A DNA stretch of 64,000 nucleotides from Caldilineae bacterium (lineage in GTDB: Bacteria; Chloroflexota; Anaerolineae; Epilineales; Epilineaceae), in assembly GCA_020634625.1 (NCBI GenBank), contig JACKBJ010000001.1, forward strand, positions 62,001 to 126,000, written 5' to 3'. The notes under the pieces were generated by a model. It ran no database searches. It was not told the origin of the DNA and worked only from the letters and a program-made list of their open reading frames with translations. Numbering within the stretch: position 1 is the first letter of the stretch; the number at the start of each line of letters is the position of its first letter. Below are positions 46,057-54,132 of this stretch, one piece after another. The position numbers were made by a program, and so were the translations under genes.

Positions 46057-48492
46057 ATGGATCGGCGTGCCCGACCGGCACCGCCCTCCGCCCTCCACAC
46101 CTCCCAGCGAGCCAGCATGCCCCGCGAGCTCCGCGCGCTGATTGCGGTCTACCTGATCCTCGGCCTGTGCTTCGCGACGAGCGTGCCGCTCTGGGAAGCG
46201 CCGGATGCCATCTGGCACTACCATTTCGCGGCTCACCTCGCCGCGGGCAAGGGGCTTCCGTCCAGCGTCGAGCAGGCGCGCACCGCGCCCTGGCGCCAAC
46301 AGGGCAGCCAGCCGCCGCTCTACCACCTCCTGGTCGCGCCGTTGATCCGACTGGCCGGCGTGGGCGATGCGACCCTACCCGGCGACCCGGCCGACCCGGC
46401 CTTCAACGAGAATCCTCACCACGCGGTCGGCTACAACGGTCCCGGCGGAAACCACGCCTACATGGTGCACGGGAGCTGGGAACGCCTGCCATGGCATGGA
46501 AGCGTGCTCGCCGGTCGACTGGTGTCGCTGGCCGGACTGGCCTTCGGCCTGGTGGCCCTCTGTGCCACCTGGGCCGGCGCTCGGGCGCTGCTGCCCGGTC
46601 GCCCGGCGACGGCGCTGCTGGCCGCGGCGATCTTCGCGCTGAACCCGGAGCTCCTCTTCTTCTCGGGCGCCATCAGCAACGACATCGCGGCCGCGGCGGC
46701 GGGAAGCCTGGTCTTCTGGCGTGCCGCGCGCACGGTCGCGGCCACGCAGGCCGCGGTCCTTCCGCGAAACGCGTTCGCGCTCGGTCTGGTCTGCGGGCTG
46801 GCCGCGCTGACGAAGTTGAGCGGGCTCTGGCTCCTGCCGCCGGCCGCGCTGGCGCTGGCGATCGGCGTCTGGCGCGCAGCGGGTTCGAAGGCCGGCGGGG
46901 CATCGCCGACCTGGCGGACCCTCGGGCCGCGCGCCTTCGGGATCTGGGGCGCGGCGCTGGCCGGAGTCGGCGGCTGGTGGTACCTGCGCAACCTGGTGCG
47001 CTTCGGCGATCCGACCGGCCTGCCCCTGATGTTCGGCGCGATGAGCCGTCGGGCCTTCGCGCCCGGACCGCGCGAGCTGGGCCTGCAGCTCTGGGCCGTC
47101 TGGCGCAGCTACTGGGGTGTCTTCGGCTGGTTCAACCTGCCCGCTCCGGACGGATGGTTCACCCTGGTCAGCCTGGCGACCGTCCTGGCGCTGGCGGCGC
47201 TGGCCGTCGCCCTGGCGCGCGAGCGCTTCGATCGCGAGGAGCGCGCCGGCCTGGCGCTGGCCGCGGCCTTCGCCCTGTCGATCGGCTTGGGCCTCGTGGC
47301 CTGGGCGCAGCTGCAGTACCCCCAGGGTCGGCTGGGCTTCCCCGGCGGCCCGGCGCTCGCCCTGTTGCTGGCAGCCGGACCGAGCGCCTGGCTGAGCGAG
47401 CCGGCCATGCGTCGCTTGACCGGCGGCCTGGCGGCCGGTCTCGGGCTGGCCTCGCTCGGCCTGCTGGTCGGCGTCGTCTGGCCGGCGTACCGGCCCGCGC
47501 CGGCCTACCGCGCCGCCCCGGCGGAGCTCGAGCCCCGGCCGCTGGCGCGCTACGGGCCGGGCCTCGAGCTCCGGTCCGCCATTCCCGACCCCGAGGTGAC
47601 GGCGTTGCTGCCGGGCGCGAGCTTGGCGGTCGACCTGGTCTGGCGTGGCGGCCGCTCGGCGCTGCGCGACTGGTCCGTGTTCATCCATCTGGTGGACGAG
47701 GCGGGCAACATCCTGGCACAGCGCGACAGCTACCCCCAGTCGGGCCGGGTCTCGACCTCGGACTGGCGGCGGCTGCGCGCGCGGGCGGCGAGCAGGGGCT
47801 GGCCGGCGCTCGCCAATCGACTAGCCCTATCGGGCCCGCCGAGCCTCGCCTTCACCCGGGACGATCCGGACCTCGATTCGGCGCGCGTCCTGATCCCCGA
47901 TCGGCAGCTGCTCGTGCTGCCCGAGACGAACGCCAGCCGCTGTGCCTGCCGCATCCTGCTCGGGCTCTACGATCCTCGTAGCGGCGAGCGAAAGTTGGAC
48001 GAGGCCGGCCGCGATCGACACGCGATCGGCCGGATCGACGTCCGACCGTCGGTCGGATCGGACGGCAGGCCCAACCCGCTTCGGGTGCCCTTTGGCGAGT
48101 CGATCGATCTGGTCGGCTATGCCCTCGACCAGCGCGGCGTGCGGCGCGGTGAGACCCTGACCGTCGAGCTCCACTGGCTCGCGCGGCGTGCCATCGAGGG
48201 GGACTACAAGGTCTCGCTCCAGTTGCGCGACGATGCGGGCCTGATGGCGGGCCAGCGTGACGAGCGTCCGGCCGACGGGGCCCGCGACAGCTACACCTGG
48301 CGGCCCGGCGAGCGCATCGTGGACCGGCATCCGCTGACCGTGGACCGGGTCGCCGAGCCGGGTCAGTATCGACTGTTCGTGGTCCTGTACGACGCCGATA
48401 CCGGTCTTCGACTCCCCGTACGCTGGCGCGACTTCGAGCTCGACCTCGGGCCGATCACCGTGCTGCCCGAGGACGCTCTGGCTCAATACTGA
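46057..48492 (+). CDS. GT-C fold (PMT/ArnT-like) membrane glycosyltransferase
   Basis: The 811-residue protein has about 10 transmembrane helices in residues 27-475. The first extracytoplasmic loop carries acidic residues (PLWEAPDAIWHYHF), and QPPLYHLL is a typical GT39/83-like motif. A soluble C-terminal half (about 485-811) contains two beta-sandwich regions (for example VFIHLVDEAGNILAQRD and SIDLVGYALDQRGVRRGETL). Enzymes of this class transfer sugars from polyprenyl phosphate outside the membrane. Donor and acceptor are unknown. The leaderless promoter favours the ATG at 46057; ATG 46117 is the alternative. Its end overlaps the convergent CAP-dockerin gene by 10 bp. Confidence 0.75.
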   Translation: MDRRARPAPPSALHTSQRASMPRELRALIAVYLILGLCFATSVPLWEAPDAIWHYHFAAHLAAGKGLPSSVEQARTAPWRQQGSQPPLYHLLVAPLIRLAGVGDATLPGDPADPAFNENPHHAVGYNGPGGNHAYMVHGSWERLPWHGSVLAGRLVSLAGLAFGLVALCATWAGARALLPGRPATALLAAAIFALNPELLFFSGAISNDIAAAAAGSLVFWRAARTVAATQAAVLPRNAFALGLVCGLAALTKLSGLWLLPPAALALAIGVWRAAGSKAGGASPTWRTLGPRAFGIWGAALAGVGGWWYLRNLVRFGDPTGLPLMFGAMSRRAFAPGPRELGLQLWAVWRSYWGVFGWFNLPAPDGWFTLVSLATVLALAALAVALARERFDREERAGLALAAAFALSIGLGLVAWAQLQYPQGRLGFPGGPALALLLAAGPSAWLSEPAMRRLTGGLAAGLGLASLGLLVGVVWPAYRPAPAYRAAPAELEPRPLARYGPGLELRSAIPDPEVTALLPGASLAVDLVWRGGRSALRDWSVFIHLVDEAGNILAQRDSYPQSGRVSTSDWRRLRARAASRGWPALANRLALSGPPSLAFTRDDPDLDSARVLIPDRQLLVLPETNASRCACRILLGLYDPRSGERKLDEAGRDRHAIGRIDVRPSVGSDGRPNPLRVPFGESIDLVGYALDQRGVRRGETLTVELHWLARRAIEGDYKVSLQLRDDAGLMAGQRDERPADGARDSYTWRPGERIVDRHPLTVDRVAEPGQYRLFVVLYDADTGLRLPVRWRDFELDLGPITVLPEDALAQY

Positions 48493-49763
48493 CCCCAGGC
48501 GCTGGGCCCGCTGCGGCCGTAGTTGCCGAACAGCAGTCCAAAGTCGCTGAAGGCGACACAGCCGTCGTCGTCGAAGTCGGCATTGGGGTTGAAGCGCGTG
48601 CTGCCCCGACACTGTCCGTAGCTGGCGATGAGGCCGCGGTAGTCGCTGTACTCGATGCGTCGATTGGCGTCGAGGTCGCCGGCCAACAGCCGTGTCGCGC
48701 CAAGGTCGCGTCGCTCCCCGCTGGCGAGGACCAGGATGGCTCGGCTGGACAGCCAGCCGGGGCGGACGACCTCGACCACCACGATGCCGCTGGCCACCTT
48801 CGGCAGCAAGAAGCCGCCGTCCACGCCGGTGACGCTCGCCAGCGACCCATTCACCAGCACCAGCACGCCGCTGACGTCGGCTCGGCCTTGAAGCTCCACC
48901 TGACCCAGGAGGCGTGCATCGCTTTGAGCGGGGGCTGGAGTCGCGGTCGCCGAAACCGGTGTGATGGTGGGCGGTCGCGGGCTGGCGGTGGGGAAGGCCG
49001 TTCGCGTCACTTCGGGACCGGTGGTCGGCAGGACCGTGGCCGTCGGCGTGGCGCTCGGCCAGGGGGTGCGGCTCGGCAATCGGGTCGCGGTGGGCGGCGT
49101 CGTGGCGGTCTTCGTCGCCGTCGGCGTCGCCGGCAGGCCACCGCCGAGATCGAGCGGCTGGTTGGCATCGCGGCTGTTGCCAAACAGGATGCCCCACCAA
49201 TGCGGCATGTCGGCCGGTCCGGCCACGTAGGCCACGCCGAGATCGCGGTAGCTCGGGCTGACGATGATGTTCCAATGCCCCGGCGACTGTTTCCATCCGT
49301 CGCAGCGCGCGCTGCCGTCGCAGACCGTGCCGCACCAGCGGTCGCAGGGACGTCCGCGCACCACTTCCTCGGGGCTCCGCTGGCCCCGCGCCAGCACTTC
49401 ACCCAGGGCCGTGTAGCGGTAGCCTTCGGCCCAGGCGCGAGTCGCCAGCGTGCTGCCGCCAGCCCCGGTGTGGCTGAGCCGTCGGTTGGCCGCCATCCAT
49501 TCGGCATGCGCCTCGGCCGCGTCCCAGAGCCGGCGGTCGGGTTGCACCGGCGCCAGCCCGCGCGCGCTCCGTTCGGCGTTGACGATGTCCACGACCTGTC
49601 GCTCGAAGTCGTTGACCTCGAGCGATGGTGCGGATTGCGCGGCGGGCGAGCCGATCGGCGGGATCAGGCCCAGACCCAGACCAACCGGTGCGGCGACGAG
49701 GATGGTCCGGACGAACCGACTCGCCGACCGACGGCGAGGGCCCGTGGCGGTTGACAAGGGCAT
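48483..49763 (-). CDS. Exported CAP-domain protein with C-terminal dockerin-like module
   Basis: This 426-residue protein has a signal segment (about 18-45) and a CAP/SCP domain (about 52-190). The domain has conserved histidines in RRLSHTGAG and SPGHWNIIVSPSYRDLGVAY, and a C-rich insertion RPCDRWCGTVCDGSARC. A long Thr/Pro/Ala linker (about 208-285), a small beta domain and a type I dockerin-like pair of Ca-binding loops (GDLDANRRIEYSDYRGLIASYG and NADFDDDGCVAFSDFGLLFGNYG) follow. CAP proteins act in lipid binding or as secreted effectors; bacterial roles are unclear. The dockerin suggests docking on cohesin-like partners. Confidence 0.85.
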   Translation of the reverse strand: MPLSTATGPRRRSASRFVRTILVAAPVGLGLGLIPPIGSPAAQSAPSLEVNDFERQVVDIVNAERSARGLAPVQPDRRLWDAAEAHAEWMAANRRLSHTGAGGSTLATRAWAEGYRYTALGEVLARGQRSPEEVVRGRPCDRWCGTVCDGSARCDGWKQSPGHWNIIVSPSYRDLGVAYVAGPADMPHWWGILFGNSRDANQPLDLGGGLPATPTATKTATTPPTATRLPSRTPWPSATPTATVLPTTGPEVTRTAFPTASPRPPTITPVSATATPAPAQSDARLLGQVELQGRADVSGVLVLVNGSLASVTGVDGGFLLPKVASGIVVVEVVRPGWLSSRAILVLASGERRDLGATRLLAGDLDANRRIEYSDYRGLIASYGQCRGSTRFNPNADFDDDGCVAFSDFGLLFGNYGRSGPSAWGQY

Positions 49764-49887
49764 CGCGGCGCTCCTGGGGATACGGGCGGCCTGGGGCTGG
49801 CCGCTCCGGCAGCTTCGCGCCGGGTGGCGGTCGGGTCACGCGAGAAATGCTCGCCGACATCGATCCTGCACCCGCTGGCACCATGCT

Positions 49888-49916
49888 AGCATACTTGACC
49901 TGCGTCTCGGCTGCAG
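49888..49916 (-). promoter_or_regulatory. Possible CAP-dockerin promoter
   Basis: CTGCAG (49916-49911), 17-bp spacer, TATGCT (49893-49888). The -10 lies in a 10-bp palindrome, ATGCTAGCAT (49883-49892). The leader would be about 120 nt. Confidence 0.4.
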
Positions 49917-50007
49917 GATCCCCACCGGTCGCGCGCCTGACGCCCGGCCCACGCCGCCTCGACGGTGCGGGTGTCGAAGGCAGCGGACTCGTCGTCGGCC
50001 GAGGGGC

Positions 50008-50826
50008 TCAGACCCGCTCGCGGCGCTCGATGTAGATCGCGCGGAAGATCATGCGGGCCGCGGCCGCCGTCTGCTGTGTGAACCAGTAGTTGACGCCGGC
50101 GCCGACCGCCGCGCCGGCCAGGGGGACGAGCTGCGCCAGCTTGCGACCGAGCAGGTTCTTGCCAATCTCGCGCGGCAGATGCCGATTCTGATTTCGAAAC
50201 GTGTCGCCCATGCCGCGCCCGGAATAGGTGAAGTCGTGCGCGAAGGAGGCCGCCGCCACGCTGACCTCGCGCATGGCGCTCGACTTGGCCTCGCGGGTGC
50301 CGGATGCGGCCACGTTGAAGATAGCCAGCACCAGATCGCGATAGTCCGGGCTCTGCATGGCGAAGCCGTAACTCGCGCCGATCTGAAGCAGCAGGCGAAA
50401 GTTGATCGCGAACAGCAAGGGGATGTCCGCGGCGATCAGCGCGGGGCCACCAAGACCCATGCCGCCACCCTCGAGCGTCGCCAAGAGGCTGTTCTCGGCC
50501 AGGGTCTGGAGGGCCAGGGAGTCCAACAGCTCGAGATCGGCATCGCGCAGGTCCTCGGTGCGCTCGGCCGTGATCCCAAGCTCGGCGGCACGCCGCAGGA
50601 GCCCCGGGGCATCGAGCGTCCAGGCTGCCGTATCGCTGAGCATGCCCAATGCCTGTCCCACCGCCTCGCCGAGCTGGTCGGTCACGCGGTCGGGGACGAA
50701 GCTATCCACGAGCCAGTCGACCGGCAGCATGGCCCAGGATATGGCGCGCACCAGGGCCGTCCCATCATCTCGCTGCCAGGCCTCGATCTCGCGTAGGACC
50801 TGCTTCTCGTAGTCGCTCAAGCGCAT
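50008..50826 (-). CDS. EcsC-family protein
   Basis: This 272-residue protein carries the EcsC domain over most of its length. It has an initial helical part (LSDYEKQVLREIEAWQ), a Gly-rich hydrophobic segment (GGGMGLGGPALIAADIPLLFAINFRLLLQIGASYGF) and the typical end region LVPLAGAAVGAGVNYWFTQQTAAAARMIFR. EcsC is encoded with the EcsAB ABC transporter in Bacillus, but here no transporter is adjacent and the role is unknown. The ATG at 50826 follows GAGGAAC, so the longer frame to 50946 is unlikely. Confidence 0.82.
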   Translation of the reverse strand: MRLSDYEKQVLREIEAWQRDDGTALVRAISWAMLPVDWLVDSFVPDRVTDQLGEAVGQALGMLSDTAAWTLDAPGLLRRAAELGITAERTEDLRDADLELLDSLALQTLAENSLLATLEGGGMGLGGPALIAADIPLLFAINFRLLLQIGASYGFAMQSPDYRDLVLAIFNVAASGTREAKSSAMREVSVAAASFAHDFTYSGRGMGDTFRNQNRHLPREIGKNLLGRKLAQLVPLAGAAVGAGVNYWFTQQTAAAARMIFRAIYIERRERV

Positions 50827-51012
50827 GACGGGTTCCTCGCTGGCTGGAACGGAATCGCGACGGTCGGCCGCCACCTGGGACGACCGATACGCCAACCTTG
50901 CCGCAGATGCCGGGGGCCTACGCACGCGGCCGATCGACGGTTGCACGGGTCCGGTGATCCCAGCGTCGACCGGCGGTCTGGCCAGTCGCGCAGGGTGCGA
51001 TCCGCTTCGGGT

Positions 51013-51041
51013 GTGACCGGCCGGCCGACCTCGCCTACAAT
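51013..51041 (+). promoter_or_regulatory. xthA promoter (leaderless)
   Basis: GTGACC (51013-51018), 17-bp spacer, TACAAT (51036-51041). The ATG starts 6 nt after the -10 box with no ribosome-binding site. Confidence 0.6.
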
Positions 51042-51047
51042 GCCCGC

Positions 51048-51836
51048 ATGCGAATCATGAGCTGGAACGTCAATGGGCTGCGCGCGGTCGAACGCAAGGG
51101 ATTCTGCGACTGGCTTCAGCGTGAACGACCGGACATCCTCGGCCTCCAGGAGGTCAAGGCCCTTCCCGAGCAGCTGTCGGATGCGCTCCGGGCGCCGGAT
51201 GGCTACCGCGCCTACTTCGCACCGGCCGAACGCAAGGGCTATAGCGGAGTGGCGCTGTACAGCCGAGTCGAGCCGCGCGAGGTCCGTCTCGGCATCGGGA
51301 TCGAGGCCTACGACATCGAGGGCCGCACCCTGGTGGCCGACTTCGACGACTTCGTGTTCATCACGACCTATACGCCGAACGGCGGCAACGACCATGCTCG
51401 GGTGCCCTACAAGCTGGGTTATCAGGCCGCCCTGCTGGGCTATTGCGAACGCTTGCGCGGACAGGGCCGCTCGGTGATCGTATGCGGCGACATCAATACG
51501 GCGCACCGCGAGATCGACCTGGCCCGGCCACGCGAGAACAAGAAGACCACTGGCTTTCTCCCCTACGAGCGGACATGGTTCGATGCCGCGCTCGGCTTGG
51601 GCTGGGTCGACACGTTTCGCCAGCTCAACGGCGACGTCGAGGGTGCCTACTCGTGGTGGACGATGCGCTCGGGCGCCCGCGAACGCAACGTCGGATGGCG
51701 CATCGATTATGTCTTGTCGAGCCCCGAGCTCGTCGAGCGACTGCGCGAGGCTCGCATTCACACCGAAGTCCCGGGCAGTGATCACTGCCCGGTCAGCATC
51801 CGCCTGGCATCTGCGCGCGACTTGGCCCAGCGCTGA
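51048..51836 (+). CDS. xthA: Exodeoxyribonuclease III
   Basis: This 262-residue EEP-family AP endonuclease/3'-5' exonuclease acts in base-excision repair. The metal and catalytic motifs are in order: SWNVNGLRA, LQEVK, YTPNGGND, GDINTAHREIDL, RIDYVL and GSDHCPV. The length is normal. It is probably translated from a leaderless message. The SDR-DUF2867 gene follows after 55 bp. Confidence 0.96.
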   Translation: MRIMSWNVNGLRAVERKGFCDWLQRERPDILGLQEVKALPEQLSDALRAPDGYRAYFAPAERKGYSGVALYSRVEPREVRLGIGIEAYDIEGRTLVADFDDFVFITTYTPNGGNDHARVPYKLGYQAALLGYCERLRGQGRSVIVCGDINTAHREIDLARPRENKKTTGFLPYERTWFDAALGLGWVDTFRQLNGDVEGAYSWWTMRSGARERNVGWRIDYVLSSPELVERLREARIHTEVPGSDHCPVSIRLASARDLAQR

Positions 51837-51891
51837 CGTACCCGGGCCTGGCCACATCCGGGCCGGCCGGGCTCCAGAGGAGCGCCACTGC

Positions 51892-53400
51892 ATGGACGCA
51901 TCGCAACCGGAGCGTCAACACATCCTGGTCACGGGTGCCACCGGCTACGTCGGCGGCCGCCTGGTCCCACGGCTGTTGGCAGCCGGTCACCGGGTGCGCT
52001 GCGTCGTGCGTGATCCAGAACGCCTGGCGGGGCATGCCTGGCGTGACCAGGTCGAGGTGGTGCAGGGCGACCTCATGGCGCCCGAGGCGCTGGCGCCCGC
52101 GATGCAGGGCATCGATCTGCTGTACTACCTCGTGCACAGCCTGGGGGCGGGCGAGGACTTCGCCCGACGCGACCGCGAAGCGGCACTGGCGTGTGCCGCA
52201 ACCGCGCGCCGAATGGGTGTCCGACGCATCATCTATCTCGGCGGCCTCGGCGACCCGGACGCCGATCTGTCGCGCCACCTTCGCTCCAGACAGGAAACCG
52301 GCGACGCGCTGCGACAGTCCGGGCCGCCCGTCACCGAGTTTCGCGCGGCGGTGATCGTCGGGTCGGGCAGCCTTTCGTTCGAGATGATCCGCTACCTCAG
52401 CGAGCGGCTTCCGATCATGATCTGCCCGCGTTGGGTCTATACCCGGGTCCAGCCGATCGCCATCCGCAACGTGCTCGATTACCTCTGCGCCGCGATCACG
52501 TGCCCCGAGAGCGTGGGCCGGATCATCGAGATCGGAGGCCAGGACGTCATCACCTACGCGGACATGATGCAGGGCTATGCTCGCGCACGCGGTCTCCGAC
52601 GGCGCCTGGTCGCCGTTCCGGTCTTGACACCACGGCTGTCGAGCTACTGGGTCCACCTGGTCACGCCGATCCCCTCGAACATCGCCGGCCCCTTGATCAA
52701 GGGCCTGGGAAACGAGGTCGTCGTGCGGGACGCCTTGGCCAGCCAGTTGTTTCCCGACATTCACCCGCTGGACTACGACAGGTCGGTCCGCCTGGCGCTC
52801 GACAAGCTGGACGCCAATCGCGTCGAGACCACGTGGAGCGGCGCCCTAAGCTCCAGCCAAGGCAAGGCGGTGCCGGTGGCGCTCATCAACAGTGAGGGCA
52901 TGATCATCGAGCGCCGCCAGATCGCCGTCGATGCCTCGTCCGCGGCGGTGTATCGCAGCTTCGCCAGCATCGGCGGCACGCGAGGCTGGCTCTACCTGGA
53001 CTGGGCCTGGCAGCTTCGCGGCACGATCGATCGACTGCTGGGCGGCGTGGGGATGCGCCGTGGCCGGCGCGATCCGGTTGCCTTGCGGGTTGGCGATGCG
53101 CTGGACTTCTGGCGAGTCGAGTCGGTGATTCCGGATCGCCTGATTCGACTGCGCGCCGAGATGAAGGTCCCGGGCCGGGCCTGGTTGGAGTACCGGGTCG
53201 AGTCGTCGGTGGCCGGTCGATCGGTGCTCAGCCAGACGGCGTTCTTCGATCCGAAGGGGTTGTCGGGCCTTCTGTATTGGTACGCCCTGTACCCGATTCA
53301 CCGGCTGATCTTCAGCGGCCTGATCCAGCGGATCGCCGAATCCAGCGTGACGACCTTCGCCGAGCCGACCCTGCCGCCGGTGCGGGGAATGCCCGACTGA
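51892..53400 (+). CDS. NAD(P)H-binding SDR fused to DUF2867
   Basis: The 502-residue protein has an N-terminal extended/atypical SDR domain (about 10-300) with the nucleotide motif LVTGATGYVGGRL and RRIIYLGGLGD. A C-terminal DUF2867 domain (about 330-490, WLYLDWAWQLRGTIDRLLGGVGMRRGRRD) follows. This two-domain architecture is known from many bacteria, often annotated as a nucleoside-diphosphate-sugar epimerase, but no reaction has been fixed. A GAGGAG ribosome-binding site lies 11 nt before the ATG. Confidence 0.85.
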   Translation: MDASQPERQHILVTGATGYVGGRLVPRLLAAGHRVRCVVRDPERLAGHAWRDQVEVVQGDLMAPEALAPAMQGIDLLYYLVHSLGAGEDFARRDREAALACAATARRMGVRRIIYLGGLGDPDADLSRHLRSRQETGDALRQSGPPVTEFRAAVIVGSGSLSFEMIRYLSERLPIMICPRWVYTRVQPIAIRNVLDYLCAAITCPESVGRIIEIGGQDVITYADMMQGYARARGLRRRLVAVPVLTPRLSSYWVHLVTPIPSNIAGPLIKGLGNEVVVRDALASQLFPDIHPLDYDRSVRLALDKLDANRVETTWSGALSSSQGKAVPVALINSEGMIIERRQIAVDASSAAVYRSFASIGGTRGWLYLDWAWQLRGTIDRLLGGVGMRRGRRDPVALRVGDALDFWRVESVIPDRLIRLRAEMKVPGRAWLEYRVESSVAGRSVLSQTAFFDPKGLSGLLYWYALYPIHRLIFSGLIQRIAESSVTTFAEPTLPPVRGMPD

Positions 53401-53478
53401 GCGTCGGGCATCTCGAGCGCCCGCGTCGCGTCTGGCCGGTGACACCGTAGGCCGTTGCCGACGTGGCGTCGGCGCCCC

Positions 53479-53952
53479 ATGCTAGAATCTAGGCTCGCGC
53501 CAGACGGGTGCCCATCGAAAGGAAGCGGAACCATCGAACTGCTCGACACGCCGGTCTCGGAAGTGATGACCCGCGAGGTCATCACCATCAACCCCGACTT
53601 GAACGCCAAGGTGGCCGTGGACACGATGATGGACCGTGGCATTCACATCCTGCCCGTCAGCAAGGGCGAGGCGGGTGTGTCGGGCATCGTCACCCTGCAC
53701 CACCTGCGCAGGCAGCTGATGCTCAACGATCTCGAGGTCGATCGCTCGGGCAATGTGCCGGTGCAGACCGTGCGGGAGTCGATGGTCTACTTCGTGTTCA
53801 AGGTCAAGCCCGACACCCCGTTGCGAGACGTGATCGCGCTGATGGACAAGCAGCGCGTGCGCGCCCTGCCGGTGGTCGATCAGGGTCAGGCGGTCGGAGT
53901 GGTCACCCGCGGCGACATCCTGCGCTACCTGTTGCGGCTCGAGCGAGCCTAG
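53479..53952 (+). CDS. Two-CBS-domain protein; start codon uncertain
   Basis: The protein is a pair of CBS motifs (TPVSEVMTREVITINPD at the front, VGVVTRGDILRYL at the end), a fold that senses adenosine nucleotides. It is often free-standing, as here. The start is unclear. The ATG at 53479 overlaps a TAGAAT box (53483-53488) and has no ribosome-binding site. The better positioned site GGAAGCGG lies before an ATC codon at 53533, just ahead of the conserved domain. From ATG the protein has 157 residues; from ATC it has 139. A hairpin follows the stop. Confidence 0.8.
   Translation: MLESRLAPDGCPSKGSGTIELLDTPVSEVMTREVITINPDLNAKVAVDTMMDRGIHILPVSKGEAGVSGIVTLHHLRRQLMLNDLEVDRSGNVPVQTVRESMVYFVFKVKPDTPLRDVIALMDKQRVRALPVVDQGQAVGVVTRGDILRYLLRLERA
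53483..53488 (+). promoter_or_regulatory. -10-like box before the CBS gene
   Basis: TAGAAT fits the motif seen upstream of other genes here. No good -35 lies at 16-18 bp (TTGCCG is 22 bp upstream). Confidence 0.35.
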
Positions 53953-53957
53953 GCGCT

Positions 53958-53985
53958 GCGCCGCCGCGCCACGACACGGCGGCGC
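53958..53985. terminator. 9-bp hairpin after the CBS gene
   Basis: Arms GCGCCGCCG (53958-53966) and CGGCGGCGC (53977-53985) with a 10-nt loop lie 6 nt after the stop. No T tract follows. Confidence 0.5.
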
Positions 53986-54132
53986 GGGCGGCCCTGCGCT
54001 GCAGTTCCCGAGCGCTGTCGGGAGCGCTGGATCGCGGCCGCTCCTGGATCTGAACACCCAGGGCCTCAAGGCCCCTGCCCCAGCTCGATCCGTCGGTTGG
54101 CTTCGATGCCCCGGCTCGGATGGGGCCATCGG

